A stretch of 64,000 bases of DNA. Source: Nocardioides humi (GTDB lineage Bacteria; Actinomycetota; Actinomycetes; Propionibacteriales; Nocardioidaceae). Below the pieces are notes generated by a model. It ran no database searches. It was not told where the DNA came from and saw only the letters and a program-made list of their open reading frames with translations. Where the stretch lies: assembly GCF_006494775.1 (NCBI RefSeq), contig NZ_CP041146.1, forward strand, positions 248,001 through 312,000. Direction: 5' to 3'. Each line of letters begins with the position of its first letter. Positions within the stretch are counted from its first letter, which is position 1. Below are positions 17,957 through 28,049 of the stretch, piece after piece. The translations under genes were made by a program, and so were the position numbers.

Positions 17957-19428
17957 CCCGTGGCGTGATCCGTGTGCTCCCGCACCGCGGCGGCGAAGGC
18001 GTCGCCCCGTGCGGCGTAGTCGGTGAACTGGTCCATCGAGGCGCATCCCGGCGCCAGCAGGACGGTGTCGCCCGGCTGGGCGGCCTCGGCTGCGGCGGCG
18101 ACGACGCGCCTCATCAGGTCGAGCTCTCCGACCGCTCCAGTCTCGGGGGTGGCGACCTCGATCACGGGCACATCGGGTGCGTGTCGCGAAAGCGCGTCGG
18201 CGATCACCCGGCGGTCCCGGCCGATGAGGACGGCGGCGCGCAGGCGCGGGCCGACGGCCCGGACCAGGTCGTCGAAGGCCGCGCCCTTGGCGAGCCCGCC
18301 GGCGACCCACACGACCGGCTCGAAGGCGGCCAGGGAGGACGCCGCGGCGTGGGGGTTGGTGGCCTTGGAGTCGTCGACCCAGGTGCGGCCGTCGTGCTCG
18401 GCGACCACGGCGATCCGGTGCCCGTCGGGGCGGAAGGACCGCAGCCCCTCGCGTACGGCGGCCTGGCTGACGCCGTGCGCCCGCGCCAGCGCCGCCGCGG
18501 CGAGGGCGTTGGCGACGAAGTGCGGCGCGGTGGAGGCGAGGTCGTCGAGGGTGCCCAGCTCGGCGGCGCTGGTCGAGCGCTGCTCGATGAAGGCCCGGTC
18601 GACGAGGATGTCGTCGACCACGCCGAGCATCCCGACGCCGGGGGTGCCGAGGGTGAACCCGATCGCGCGGGCGCCCTCGACGACCTCGGCGTCGCGGACC
18701 AGCCGCTCGGTGGCCGGGTCCGCGACGTTGTAGACGCAGGCCCGCTCGACGCCCTGGTAGATCCGCCCCTTGTCGCGGGCGTAGTCGTCCATGCCCGTCG
18801 GCCCGGCGTACCAGTCGAGGTGGTCCTCGGCGACGTTGAGCACGGCGGCGCTCTCGGCGGCCATGGTGTCGGTGTAGTGCAGCTGGAAGCTGGAGAGCTC
18901 GACCGCGATCACGTCGTACGGCTCGGGGTCCATCACGGCCTCGGTCAGCGGCAGCCCGACGTTGCCGGCGGCCACGCTGCGCAGGCCGGCGGCGCGCAGG
19001 ATGCTGTCGAGCATCTGGACCGTGGTGGTCTTGCCGTTGGTGCCGGTGACGCACAGCCAGGGGGCGGGGTTCGCGGGGTCGCGCAGCCGCCAGGCGAGCT
19101 CGACCTCGCCCCAGACCGGGATCCCGCGCTCGCGGGCCCCGACGATGAGGGGCGCGTCGGGGCGGAAGCCCGGGGAGACGACGAGCAGGTCGGCCTCCGC
19201 GGGCAGGGCGGCGGTCGCCCCCTCGTGGATGTCGATGCGGGCGCCGAGCACCTCGAGCAGCTCGGCGCGCTCGAGGATGCGCGGGTTCGCCGACTCGGCG
19301 ACGGCGTGCACCGAGGCGCCGAGGTGGAGCAGGTTGTCGGCGGCGGCGGCGCCGCTGGTGCCGAAGCCGGCGACCACGGCCCGCACGCCCTCCCAGGAGT
19401 CGGCGCGGCCGAGGGTGGAGACGTCCAT
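17953..19428 (-). CDS. murD: UDP-N-acetylmuramoyl-L-alanine--D-glutamate ligase
   Basis: Adds D-Glu to UDP-MurNAc-L-Ala. The N-terminal GFGTSGAAAADNLLHLG motif, ATP loop VTGTNGKTTTVQML, WVDDSKATNPHA and the C-terminal domain (LLAPGCASMDQFTDYAARGD) are present in 491 residues. The ATG at 19428 shares one base with the mraY stop (TGATG), indicating tight coupling. Confidence 0.96.
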   Translation of the reverse strand: MDVSTLGRADSWEGVRAVVAGFGTSGAAAADNLLHLGASVHAVAESANPRILERAELLEVLGARIDIHEGATAALPAEADLLVVSPGFRPDAPLIVGARERGIPVWGEVELAWRLRDPANPAPWLCVTGTNGKTTTVQMLDSILRAAGLRSVAAGNVGLPLTEAVMDPEPYDVIAVELSSFQLHYTDTMAAESAAVLNVAEDHLDWYAGPTGMDDYARDKGRIYQGVERACVYNVADPATERLVRDAEVVEGARAIGFTLGTPGVGMLGVVDDILVDRAFIEQRSTSAAELGTLDDLASTAPHFVANALAAAALARAHGVSQAAVREGLRSFRPDGHRIAVVAEHDGRTWVDDSKATNPHAAASSLAAFEPVVWVAGGLAKGAAFDDLVRAVGPRLRAAVLIGRDRRVIADALSRHAPDVPVIEVATPETGAVGELDLMRRVVAAAAEAAQPGDTVLLAPGCASMDQFTDYAARGDAFAAAVREHTDHATG

Positions 19429-20498
19429 CAGAGCCTCGACACCCACTCGGCGTAGAAGATCCCGAGTCCGGTGGCGACGAACAGGCCGGTGATGATCCAG
19501 AACCGGATCACCACGGTCACCTGCTCCCAGCCGAGCATCTCGAAGTGGTGGTGGATGGGCGCCATCCGGAAGATCCGCTTGCCCTTGGTCAGCTTGAAGA
19601 AGCCGACCTGCAGCATCACCGAGACGGTCTCGAGGACGAACAGCCCGCCCAGGATCACCAGGAGCAGCTCGGTGCGGGTCAGGATCGCGAAGCCGGCCAG
19701 GGCGCTGCCCAGGGCCAGCGAGCCGGTGTCGCCCATGAAGATCCGGGCGGGCGAGGCGTTCCACCACAGGAAGCCGAAGGCCGCGCCGGTGATGGCGGCG
19801 GCGATGATCGCGAGGTCGAGCGGATCTCGCACGTTGTAGCAGGTGGCGCTGGGCTCCTCCTGGCAGAACTGGTTGCTCTGCCAGATGTTCACCAGCGTGT
19901 AGGCGCCGAAGACCATCACCGACGCGCCGGCGGCCAGGCCGTCGAGGCCGTCGGTCAGGTTGACGGCGTTGCTGAACCCGGCGACGAACAGCCAGATCAG
20001 CACCAGCGCCAGGACCATCGGCAGCACGAACCAGTCGAGCTCGCGCAGGAAGGAGACCTTCTCGCTGGCCGGGGTGCGGCCGTTCTCGTCCTCGAGCATC
20101 GGTGAGAGCGCCAGCCATCCGAAGACCAGCGCGATCACGGTCTGTCCGGCCATCTTGGCCTTGCTGCGCAGGCCCAGGCTGCGCTGCTTGGAGATCTTGA
20201 TGAAGTCGTCGAGGAAGCCGACCAGGCCCATCCCGACGAAGAGGAAGAGCAGCAGCAGGGCCGAGGCGCTCGGCGTCGTCATCGTGATCAGCTTGGCCGC
20301 GAAGTAGCCGATGACCGCCGCCAGGATGATCACGACGCCGCCCATGGTGGGGGTGCCGCGCTTGGTGTGGTGGCTGGTCGGGCCGTCGTCGCGGATCTCC
20401 TGCCCGTAGCCCCACTGGGTGAACAGGTTGATGACGACCCGGGTGCCGAGCAGCGAGATCAGGAGGGCGATGCCACCGCCGAGCAGGATTGCTCTCAC
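19428..20498 (-). CDS. mraY: Phospho-N-acetylmuramoyl-pentapeptide transferase
   Basis: Integral membrane enzyme making lipid I from UDP-MurNAc-pentapeptide and undecaprenyl phosphate. About ten helices are seen, with KRGTPTMGG, the Asp pair region GLVGFLDDFIK, NAVNLTDGLDGLAAG and MAPIHHHFE. The length is 356 residues. The GTG start at 20498 overlaps the murF stop as GTGA. Confidence 0.97.
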   Translation of the reverse strand: MRAILLGGGIALLISLLGTRVVINLFTQWGYGQEIRDDGPTSHHTKRGTPTMGGVVIILAAVIGYFAAKLITMTTPSASALLLLFLFVGMGLVGFLDDFIKISKQRSLGLRSKAKMAGQTVIALVFGWLALSPMLEDENGRTPASEKVSFLRELDWFVLPMVLALVLIWLFVAGFSNAVNLTDGLDGLAAGASVMVFGAYTLVNIWQSNQFCQEEPSATCYNVRDPLDLAIIAAAITGAAFGFLWWNASPARIFMGDTGSLALGSALAGFAILTRTELLLVILGGLFVLETVSVMLQVGFFKLTKGKRIFRMAPIHHHFEMLGWEQVTVVIRFWIITGLFVATGLGIFYAEWVSRL

Positions 20499-21864
20499 GC
20501 CGTCGTCTCCTCCAGGATCGCCTCTGCCACCACTTCCAAGGCGGCGCCGCGCGACGCCTTGACGAGGACGACGTCCTCCGCCCCGGCATTCTGCCGCACC
20601 CAGGCCGTGGCTTCCTCCCGCCCCGCCGTGACGATCACCTCACCGGTCCCGGTCCGGGCGCCCTCGGCGATGCCGGAGGCGGCCTCGCCCACGACCACGA
20701 CGACGTCGACGCCGAGCCGGGCGGCGTCCGCGCCGACCGCGCGGTGGCCGGCGGCGTGCTCGTCCCCGAGCTCCAGCATCTGCCCCAGGACGGCGACGGT
20801 ACGCCGCGGCCGGCCGCCGTCGCCGCGACCGATCGCGACCAGCGCCTCCAGCGCCGCGCGCATCGAGTCGGGATTGGCGTTGTAGGCGTCGTTGACGACG
20901 AGCAGCCCGTCGGAGCGCTCGCCGACCTCCATCCGCCAGCGGGACGCCGCGTCGGCGCCGCCGAGCGCGGCCGCGACCGCGGCGAGGTCGAAGCCGGCCC
21001 CGACCGCCATCGCGGCCGCCGCCCCCGCGTTGAGCACCTGGTGCGGCCCGGTCTGCCGGAGGGTGACCGGGTGCCAGGCGTCGCCGTGGCCCAGCTCGAA
21101 GGACGGGCGGCCCAGGGCGTCGAGCACCACCCCCGCCAGCGCACCTCGCCGACCTCGCCGAAGGTGAGCACCCGGGCGCGGGTGCGGGGGGCCATCGCCG
21201 CCACGAGCGGGTCGTCCGCGTTGAGGACGGCGGTGCCGTCGGCCGGCAGCGCCTCGACGATCTCGCCCTTGGCGCGCGCGATCTGCTCCCGCCCGCCGAA
21301 CTCGCCGACGTGGGCGGTGCCGACGTTGAGCACCGCCGCGATCGACGGCGGCGCGATGTCGCAGAGGTAGGAGACGTGGCCGACGCCCCGGGCGCCCATC
21401 TCGACCACGAGGTACCGGGTGCCGGCGTCGGCGCGCAGCACCGTGAGCGGCACGCCGAGCTCGTTGTTGTTGTTGGCCGCGGTGGCGACGACGGCGGCCT
21501 CGCCGGCCAGCGCGCGGAGCACCGCCGCCAGGTAGTCCTTGGTGCCGGTCTTGCCCTGCGAGCCGGTCATCGCCAGGACCGTGGCGTCGAGGCGGTCGAG
21601 GACGTGGCGGGCCAGCCGCCCCAGGGCGGCCACCGGGTCGCTCACGACCACCGTCGGCGCCGTGGTCGGGCGGCTGCCGAGGACGGCGTGGGCGCCGTCG
21701 GCGTAGTCGTGGCCGTCGACGCGCTCCCCCACCACCGCGACGAAGAGCCCGTCCGCGACCGGCACCCGGCTGTCGACGTACGCCGGGCCGGCGACGGTGA
21801 CGTCCTCGCCGTGGAGGGTCCCGCCGACGACCGCGGCGATCTCGGAGAGCAGGAGCGGGATCAC
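20495..21864 (-). CDS. murF: UDP-MurNAc-tripeptide--D-Ala-D-Ala ligase (apparent frameshift)
   Basis: Adds D-Ala-D-Ala to the UDP-MurNAc-tripeptide. The N-terminal half ([15 protein letters not shown] loop [28 protein letters not shown]) and the C-terminal half ([18 protein letters not shown]) are in different frames. The switch lies at a five-base C run at 21130-21134 (plus strand); one more base restores continuity through [20 protein letters not shown], giving about 456 residues. The GTG at 21864 overlaps the murE stop as GTGA. An intact gene with a base-calling error is the likeliest reading. Confidence 0.93.
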
Positions 21865-23393
21865 CGGTGCTCCCCGGGCAGGGCCGCGAGCAGCTCGCGG
21901 ACGACGTCGCGGTCGTCGAAGGGGTGCACCACGCCGGCGATCTCCTGGCCGGTCTCGTGGCCCTTCCCGGCCACCAGGACGACGTCGCCGGCCCCGGCCC
22001 GGCGCAGCGCCTCGCCGATCGCGGCCCGCCGGTCGCCGATCTCGACCACCTCGGCGGCGCCGGCGCGGGCGCCCTCCACGATGGCGGCGCGGATGGCGGC
22101 GGGCTCCTCGGTGCGCGGGTTGTCGTCGGTCACGACGACCAGGTCGGCCAGCTCGGCCGCGATCTCCCCCATCACGGGACGCTTGCCCCGGTCGCGGTCC
22201 CCCCCGGCGCCGATCACGATGATCAGCCTGCCACGGGTCACCGGCCGCAGCGTCCTCAGCACGGCGTCGACCGCGTCCGGCTTGTGGGCGTAGTCGACCA
22301 CGACGGTCAGGTCGCGGCCGGTCTCGATCCGCTCCAGCCGACCGGGTACGCCGCCGGAGCGGCCGATCCCGTCGGCCACCTGCTGCGGGTCGAAGCCGGC
22401 CTCGGCCGCCGCGGCGATCGCGGCCAGCGCGTTCGCGACGTTGAACTCCCCCGCCAGCGGGACCGCCGCGGCCACCGTCACCCCGCCCGGGCCGTGCACC
22501 GTGAAGGTGGAGCCGTCGGGGCGCTGCTCGACGTCCGCGACCGTCCAGTCGGCGTCGCGGCCGACGGCGTACGTGCGCACCGGGATCGGCGCCTCGGCCA
22601 CCAGCCGGCGGCCGTGCTCGTCGTCGACGCAGACCAGGCCGAGCCGGGCGTGCTCGGGGGTGAACAGCATCGCCTTGGCGGCGAAGTAGTCCTCCACGTC
22701 GGCATGGAAGTCGAGGTGGTCGCGGCCGAGGTTGGTGAAGACGGCGACGTCGAAGACGACCCCGTCGACGCGGCCCATCACCAGGGCGTGGCTCGAGACC
22801 TCCATCGCGCAGGCGGTGACGTCGAGCTCGCGCATCCGGGCGAACAGGCCGTGCAGGTCGGGCGCCTCGGGAGTGGTCAGCGCGGTCTTGACCTCCTCGC
22901 CGGCGATCCGGGTGCCGACGGTGCCGATCACGGCGCCGCGCACCCCGGCCGCGAGCAGCCCGCCGTCGAGCAGGCGGGTCACCGTGGTCTTGCCCTGGGT
23001 GCCGGTCACGCCGATGGTGCGCAGCGCCGCGGCCGGGCGGCCGTAGACGAGCGCGGCGGCGGCGCCCAGGACCGTCCGGGGCTCCGCCACGACGACCGCC
23101 GGCAGCCCGGTCGCGGCGGCGATCGCGGCGCCCTCGGCGTCGGTGAGCACCGCCACCGCCCCGGACGCCGCGGCCTGCCCGGCGAAGGTCGCGCCGTGGG
23201 CGCGCGAGCCCGGGAGGGCGGCGTACAGGTCGCCGGGGCGGACCCGGCGCGAGTCGAGGGTGAGGCCGGTGACGGGCAGGTCGGCGATGCCGGCGGCCGG
23301 CGCGGGCGCGCCGACGGTCCGGGCGACGACGGCCAGGGGCGTTGCCGGGGGACGCGAGGGGCGCGTGGTGAGGAGGTCGGGCTCGCTCACCAT
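21861..23393 (-). CDS. murE: UDP-MurNAc-L-Ala-D-Glu--2,6-diaminopimelate ligase
   Basis: Adds the third residue of the stem peptide. The ATP loop [15 protein letters not shown] is near residue 130. The DNPRTEEP motif near residue 421 is the signature of diaminopimelate-adding MurE, so the wall is DAP-type. The length is 510 residues. ATG 23393 is chosen; the adjacent GTG at 23390 would give a 4-base overlap with the ftsI stop and is equally possible. Confidence 0.95.
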   Translation of the reverse strand: MVSEPDLLTTRPSRPPATPLAVVARTVGAPAPAAGIADLPVTGLTLDSRRVRPGDLYAALPGSRAHGATFAGQAAASGAVAVLTDAEGAAIAAATGLPAVVVAEPRTVLGAAAALVYGRPAAALRTIGVTGTQGKTTVTRLLDGGLLAAGVRGAVIGTVGTRIAGEEVKTALTTPEAPDLHGLFARMRELDVTACAMEVSSHALVMGRVDGVVFDVAVFTNLGRDHLDFHADVEDYFAAKAMLFTPEHARLGLVCVDDEHGRRLVAEAPIPVRTYAVGRDADWTVADVEQRPDGSTFTVHGPGGVTVAAAVPLAGEFNVANALAAIAAAAEAGFDPQQVADGIGRSGGVPGRLERIETGRDLTVVVDYAHKPDAVDAVLRTLRPVTRGRLIIVIGAGGDRDRGKRPVMGEIAAELADLVVVTDDNPRTEEPAAIRAAIVEGARAGAAEVVEIGDRRAAIGEALRRAGAGDVVLVAGKGHETGQEIAGVVHPFDDRDVVRELLAALPGEHR

Positions 23394-25213
23394 TCGACCG
23401 GCGTCTGGTTGGGCTCGGTGCCGGTCGGGGCGACGCCGTAGCGACGCAGGGCGTGGCTCATCAGCTTGGCGAAGGCCGGGCCGGCGACGCTGCCGCCGCC
23501 GCTGCCCGCGCGCGGGCTGTGCACCACGACGTAGATGGTGAACCGGGGGTCGTCGGCCGGGGCGAAGCCGGCGAAGGAGACGGTGAGGCTGCCGTCGTAG
23601 CCGCCGTTCTCGCCGACCCGCTGCGCCGTACCGGTCTTGCCGGCGACGCGGTAGCCGGGGACCGCCGCCTTGGGCGCGACGCCCGCGTCGGGGTCGACCA
23701 CGCGCTCCATCATCAGCATGGTCTCCTGCGCGGCCTGCTTGCTGATCACCCGGCGGCTGGTGGCGACGTCGGTGCCGACCTCGGTGCCGCCGTCGGTGCG
23801 GGCGCTGCCCTTGACCAGGCTCGGGTCGACCCGGACGCCGCCGTTGGCGATGGTGTTGACCGCGGCGATCATCTGGACCGCGTTGACCGACAGGGACTGG
23901 CCGAAGGCGATGCGGTCGCCGACCTGGGACGTCCAGGCCGCGCCCTGCGGGACGATGCCGCGGGTCTCGCCGCCGAGGCCGAGGCCGGTGCGGGCGCCGA
24001 GCCCGAAGGCGGTGAGGTAGCTGCGGAGCTGGCCCTTCTTGAACTGGTCGGCGGCGAGCACGGTGCCGACGTTCGAGGACTTCGCGAGGATGCCCGCGAG
24101 GGTCAGCTTGAGCGTGCCGTGGTCCCAGTAGTCGCCGATCGGCCGGTCCTGGCGGTGCAGCCGGCCGGGGACCTTGAACCGCTGCTCCTTGAACGCCAGC
24201 CCGGCGTCGACCAGCGAGCTGATGGTGAGCACCTTCTCGACCGAGCCGGGCTCGTAGACGTCGGTGAGCGCGGAGGACTTGTAGAGGCTCTTGTCGTAGC
24301 GGTACGGGTCGGCGGCGTCGTACGTCGGGTAGTCGGCCAGCGCCAGCAGCTCGCCGGTGCGGCGGTCCATGATCAGCGCCATGCCGGACTTGCCGCCGGC
24401 CTTCTCCACCGTCTGCTGCAGCACCCGCTGCGTGTAGTACTGCAGGTCGCGGTCGATGGTGAGGGTGAGGCTCTTGCCGTCGATCGCCGGCGTGACGGTG
24501 TTGTCGCCCAGCGGGATCTGGTTGCCGGCGCCGACCTCGTAGCGCGCCTCGCCGTCCTTGCCGGACAGGTAGGTGTTGAAGGAGTCCTCGAGGCCGGCCA
24601 GGGCCTGCGCGGAGCCGTCGTTCTTGGGGGTGCCGAGGAAGCCGATCAGGTTCGCCGCGACCGTCTTGCTGGGGTAGACGCGCAGCGGGTCGCGCTCGGT
24701 CATCAGGCCGGCGAAGGGGCGGCCCTTCTCGTCCTTGAACTGCTCCTGGATGTCGGCGACGACCTTCTCGGCCTTGCTCGCCGGCACCTGGCGGGCGACG
24801 TACTGGAACCGGCTGCCCTCGATCCGCAGCCGCCGCAGGGTCTCGAAGTAGTCGACGCCGAGGCGGTCGGAGAGGATCGTCGCCAGCTCGGGCGCGACCG
24901 CGGCGGTCACCTTGGGGTCGGCGACGACCATCCGCCCGTCGACGGTGTCGGCCATCGGCTCGCCGTTGCGGTCCAGGATCTCCCCCCGCGTCGCGGGCAG
25001 CGTCACCCGCACCTGCCCCTCGGCCGCGGCCATCTGGGCGTACGAGCGCGGGTCGACGCCCTGCAGCTGGACCAGGCGGGCGGCGAACACCGACAGCACC
25101 ATCGCGATCAGCACGAACCCGATCTGCATCCGGCGGTGCGTCGAGCCGCGCAGGACCTGTCCGGTCCGGCGCCGCAGACGGCCGGCGCGTCGGCTGGTGG
25201 TGGGTCGGGTCAC
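23387..25213 (-). CDS. ftsI: Septal peptidoglycan transpeptidase FtsI (PBP3 class)
   Basis: Class B penicillin-binding protein crosslinking septal wall. A short basic cytoplasmic tail and one signal anchor ([20 protein letters not shown]) are followed by the dimerisation domain and the transpeptidase domain. The catalytic SxxK is SVEK near residue 325, SSN is near 379 and KTGTA near 524. The length is 608 residues with a GTG start at 25213. Its stop overlaps murE. Confidence 0.96.
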   Translation of the reverse strand: MTRPTTSRRAGRLRRRTGQVLRGSTHRRMQIGFVLIAMVLSVFAARLVQLQGVDPRSYAQMAAAEGQVRVTLPATRGEILDRNGEPMADTVDGRMVVADPKVTAAVAPELATILSDRLGVDYFETLRRLRIEGSRFQYVARQVPASKAEKVVADIQEQFKDEKGRPFAGLMTERDPLRVYPSKTVAANLIGFLGTPKNDGSAQALAGLEDSFNTYLSGKDGEARYEVGAGNQIPLGDNTVTPAIDGKSLTLTIDRDLQYYTQRVLQQTVEKAGGKSGMALIMDRRTGELLALADYPTYDAADPYRYDKSLYKSSALTDVYEPGSVEKVLTISSLVDAGLAFKEQRFKVPGRLHRQDRPIGDYWDHGTLKLTLAGILAKSSNVGTVLAADQFKKGQLRSYLTAFGLGARTGLGLGGETRGIVPQGAAWTSQVGDRIAFGQSLSVNAVQMIAAVNTIANGGVRVDPSLVKGSARTDGGTEVGTDVATSRRVISKQAAQETMLMMERVVDPDAGVAPKAAVPGYRVAGKTGTAQRVGENGGYDGSLTVSFAGFAPADDPRFTIYVVVHSPRAGSGGGSVAGPAFAKLMSHALRRYGVAPTGTEPNQTPVEW

Positions 25214-25262
25214 GCTCTCGTCCTGGTCGCTGCGGGATGGGCCTCCAACCTACGGCGGCGGA

Positions 25263-25790
25263 TCACTGGGGCGTGGCGGGCGCGCCGTCGGCACCGGCCT
25301 TCACCTTGACCTTGACCGGGGTCGGGTCGAGCGCGGCGGGACGCTCGGGGCCGGGCGGCTCCAGCGGCAGCCGGTCCTCGCCCGAGGCGGGCTGCGGGTC
25401 GCCGCTGATCTTCCCGCTGCCGAGGTGGAGCACGCCCGCGCCGGTGGTCGGCATCACCATGCCGAGCCTCTCGGCGGCCGCGGCGACGTGCGCCGGGTCG
25501 TTGAGCGCCTGGAGGTCCATCTCCAGGGCCTCCTGCTGCGCCCCGAGGTCGGTGGCCTGCTTCTGCAGCGCCGTCTCGCGGAACGACGCCTGCTGCATCG
25601 AGGTGTTGAACATCAGCAGCCCGATCACGCCGCCGAGCAGGATCAGGCTGACGAAGGTCACGAACGGCACCCGCGGCGCCCGGGAGCGCCGCCGGGGCAC
25701 GACGGTGAGCCGGGCCCGCTCGAGCGCGGCCTGCGCGAGGCGCGGAGCGACGTACGGGAGCCGGTTGCGGAGGGGTGAGGTGGAGGACAT
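25263..25790 (-). CDS. ftsL: FtsL-like septum-formation protein
   Basis: A bitopic protein of 175 residues located exactly between rsmH and ftsI, the ftsL position. A basic cytoplasmic region is followed by one membrane helix (FVTFVSLILLGGVIGLLMF), a coiled-coil segment (RETALQKQATDLGAQQEALEMDLQAL) and a Pro-rich extracytoplasmic tail. Sequence conservation in this family is low, so the call rests on topology and position. The start lies 2 bases after the rsmH stop. Confidence 0.85.
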   Translation of the reverse strand: MSSTSPLRNRLPYVAPRLAQAALERARLTVVPRRRSRAPRVPFVTFVSLILLGGVIGLLMFNTSMQQASFRETALQKQATDLGAQQEALEMDLQALNDPAHVAAAAERLGMVMPTTGAGVLHLGSGKISGDPQPASGEDRLPLEPPGPERPAALDPTPVKVKVKAGADGAPATPQ

Positions 25791-25792
25791 GT

Positions 25793-26782
25793 CTATTCGG
25801 CTCCCTTGCCAGACGACGTGTTCGGACGGCTCGATCGGGTGCGCTCGACGGCGCGCAGGCGCACGGACGCGGCGCGGGGGTTCTCCTCGATCTCCGCGGG
25901 CGCCGCCTGCTCGGCGCCGCGGGTGATCAGGCGGTACGACGGCTCGGCGCCCTCCGGGACGAACGGGAGGTCGTCGGGGACCGTCGAGCGGGTCGCGTCG
26001 GCGAAGGCCCGCTTGACCAGGCGGTCCTCCAGGGAGTGGTAGGACTCCACGACCACGCGGCCGCCGACGCCGATCGCGTCGATCGCCGCCGGGATCGCCC
26101 GGCGCAGCACCGCCAGCTCGTCGTTGACCTCCATCCGCAGCGCCTGGAAGGTCCGCTTCGCCGGGTGCCCCCCGGTCCGGCGGGCCGGCGCGGGGATGAC
26201 GTCGTAGAGCAGCGCGACCAGGCGCCCCGAGGTCGTGAACGGCTCCCGGGCCCGCTCCCGGACCACGGCGTCCGCGATCCGGCGCGCCATCCGCTCCTCG
26301 CCGTACTCCTTGAGGACACGGGCGAGCTCGGCCGCGCTGTAGGTGTTGAGGACGTCCGCCGCCGTCGGGCCGGCGCTGCCCATCCGCATGTCCAGCGGGG
26401 CGTCGACGGCGTACGCGAAGCCGCGCTCGGGCAGGTCGAGCTGCATCGAGGAGACGCCGAGGTCGAACAGGACGCCGGCCACCCCCTCGTGGCCCGTGAG
26501 GCCGAGGTCGGCGAGCACGTCGGGGATCTCGTCGTAGACCGCGTGGACGCCGGTGAACCGCTCGCCGTACGACGCCAGCCGCTCCCGGCTCGTCGCCAGG
26601 GCCTGCGGGTCGCGGTCGATGCCGACCACCCGGGCCCGCGGGCAGCGCTCCAGGACCGCCTCGGTGTGGCCGCCGAGGCCGAGCGTGGCGTCGACGAGCA
26701 CCGCGCCGTCGTGGCCGAGCGCGGGCGCGAGGAGGGCGACGACCCGGTCCAGCAGGACGGGGACGTGGTGCGGGCCGCTCAT
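25793..26782 (-). CDS. rsmH: 16S rRNA (cytosine(1402)-N(4))-methyltransferase
   Basis: MraW/RsmH, SAM-dependent methylation of C1402 in the ribosomal P site. [14 protein letters not shown], the SAM motif [15 protein letters not shown] and [14 protein letters not shown] are characteristic, and the C-terminal region includes [14 protein letters not shown]. It has 329 residues. The ATG at 26782 follows the small membrane ORF by 3 bases (TGA GGC ATG), so the two are probably coupled. Confidence 0.96.
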   Translation of the reverse strand: MSGPHHVPVLLDRVVALLAPALGHDGAVLVDATLGLGGHTEAVLERCPRARVVGIDRDPQALATSRERLASYGERFTGVHAVYDEIPDVLADLGLTGHEGVAGVLFDLGVSSMQLDLPERGFAYAVDAPLDMRMGSAGPTAADVLNTYSAAELARVLKEYGEERMARRIADAVVRERAREPFTTSGRLVALLYDVIPAPARRTGGHPAKRTFQALRMEVNDELAVLRRAIPAAIDAIGVGGRVVVESYHSLEDRLVKRAFADATRSTVPDDLPFVPEGAEPSYRLITRGAEQAAPAEIEENPRAASVRLRAVERTRSSRPNTSSGKGAE

Positions 26783-26785
26783 GCC

Positions 26786-26938
26786 TCAGCGCCCCGCGAG
26801 GTGGAGGAGGACCAACAGGACCGCGCAGCCGAGGGAGAGCGCGGCGGAGAACGCCATCAGGGTCAGGGCGTCGCGTGCCTGCTCGCGGACGCGGGGCTCA
26901 CCGGAGACCTCCGGTGGCTGCGTGCGTACGACGCTCAT
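26786..26938 (-). CDS. Small membrane protein upstream of rsmH
   Basis: An ORF of 50 residues, MSVVRTQPPEVSGEPRVREQ then ARDALTLMAF and a single hydrophobic helix (about residues 27-46), ending in HLAGR. It has a GAGGG/GAGAG-type ribosome binding region, matches the local GC3 bias and ends 3 bases before rsmH. The layout (charged N-terminus, one helix) fits a bitopic membrane peptide in the division cluster. I do not recognise a family. Confidence 0.6.
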   Translation of the reverse strand: MSVVRTQPPEVSGEPRVREQARDALTLMAFSAALSLGCAVLLVLLHLAGR

Positions 26939-27256
26939 GCTCTCGACCCTCGACCCTGGGACGTGCGGAAACTGGTGACTGCCGAATTGGCGACGGATCC
27001 GCAGGACCAGGTCCCGGCCCGCTCCCGGCCCGGTGTTCGGGGTGGCCGTCTGGTGCCGGGGAAGGTGCCCCAGAAGGCGGGTGGTCCCGGTGCGTCGGTG
27101 CCTGTGGCCGGGGAAGGTGCTACAGGTGCCGGCGGCGCCGGAACGTCGAGCGGGAGCGGGCTGAGACCTCGTCCTGCGGATCCGCTGTTGTGTTGTCGGT
27201 GGTGCTGCGGTGTTGCTCGGGGTGTTGCTCGGGGTGTTGCTCGGGGTGCTGCGGGG
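26939..27256. other. Spacer between mraZ and the rsmH unit, with 12-bp repeats
   Basis: No convincing gene. Just past the mraZ stop lie three perfect tandem copies of tgttgctcgggg (27211-27246), with degenerate copies on both sides. The remainder is GC-rich and could hold the promoter for the rsmH-ftsL-ftsI unit, but no clear hexamers can be assigned. Confidence 0.5.
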
Positions 27257-27679
27257 CTAGTCGTCGTCCTCGTCGAGGTCGGCGAACTCCTCCAGGGCCT
27301 CGAGCTGGAACTCGCGCCAGGCGGCGGGGTTCCAGATCTCCAGGCGGTCCCGGACGCCGATCACGACGACGTCGCGCTCGAGGCCGGCGTACTCACGCAG
27401 GTGGGCCGGGATGCCGACCCGTCCCTGCTTGTCGGGGGTGCTCTCGTCGCCGCCGGCGAAGAGCACCCGGGCGTAGCGCCGGGCGGCGCGGTTGGTCATC
27501 GGCCGGGCGGCCTGCCGCTCGGCCTCCTCGGCGAACACGTCGGTCGGCCACACGACGAGGCACTTGTCCTGTCCCTGTGTGACCACGAGCCCCTCCGCCA
27601 GCCGATCCCTGAACTTCGCCGGGAGGAAGAGGCGGCCCTTGTCGTCGAGCTTCGGGGTGTAGGTGCCCATGAAGAGCAT
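27257..27679 (-). CDS. mraZ: Transcriptional regulator MraZ
   Basis: AbrB-like double-domain regulator at the head of the dcw cluster. The first SpoVT/AbrB unit has MGTYTPKLDDKGRLFLPAKFRD and the second has GGDESTPDKQGRVGIPAHLREYAGL. The product is 140 residues from ATG 27679, with GGGGGTGG just upstream; longer in-frame starts extend through the operator repeats. The acidic tail (ADLDEDDD) is typical of actinobacteria. It probably represses its own transcription through the repeats at 27717-27752. Confidence 0.95.
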   Translation of the reverse strand: MLFMGTYTPKLDDKGRLFLPAKFRDRLAEGLVVTQGQDKCLVVWPTDVFAEEAERQAARPMTNRAARRYARVLFAGGDESTPDKQGRVGIPAHLREYAGLERDVVVIGVRDRLEIWNPAAWREFQLEALEEFADLDEDDD

Positions 27680-27716
27680 CGGGCCACCCCCAGCCGTCCC
27701 ACCGGACTCCGCCGTC

Positions 27717-27752
27717 CTCCACTTTCCCCCACAGTACTCCACTTTCCCCCAC
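27717..27752 (-). promoter_or_regulatory. Tandem MraZ box upstream of mraZ
   Basis: On the minus strand, two perfect copies of GTGGGGGAAAGTGGAG are separated by TACT, giving a 20-bp period. A third, weaker set (AGTGGGG and ATGGTGG) lies at 27759-27774. MraZ proteins bind tandem GTGGG-type repeats at a 10-bp phase, so this is the expected operator, 38 bases before the start codon. Confidence 0.75.
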
Positions 27753-28049
27753 CGTCAACCACCATTGCCCCACTTCCGGCCGTGTCCTGCTCCCCCGGCG
27801 TGCGTAAAACCGCGGGTCAGCGCCCCGGGAGCGCCGGTGGAGCGGAGTGGAGGAGAAGTGGAGCGCCGGTGGGGCGTCCGCGGGGAAGGCGGCGGGCGGG
27901 AATCGCCTCTTCAGCGGTGATTCCCGCGCTTCCCGCCCGTTGCTACGGCCAGGAAGCGCAGGCAACGGCCGAGGAGTGTGCAGTTTTCGCCGCCGCCGTA
28001 GGGTTGCTCCACCGCAGCAGGAGGCTGCTGTGAGAGAGGGAGAACAGCC

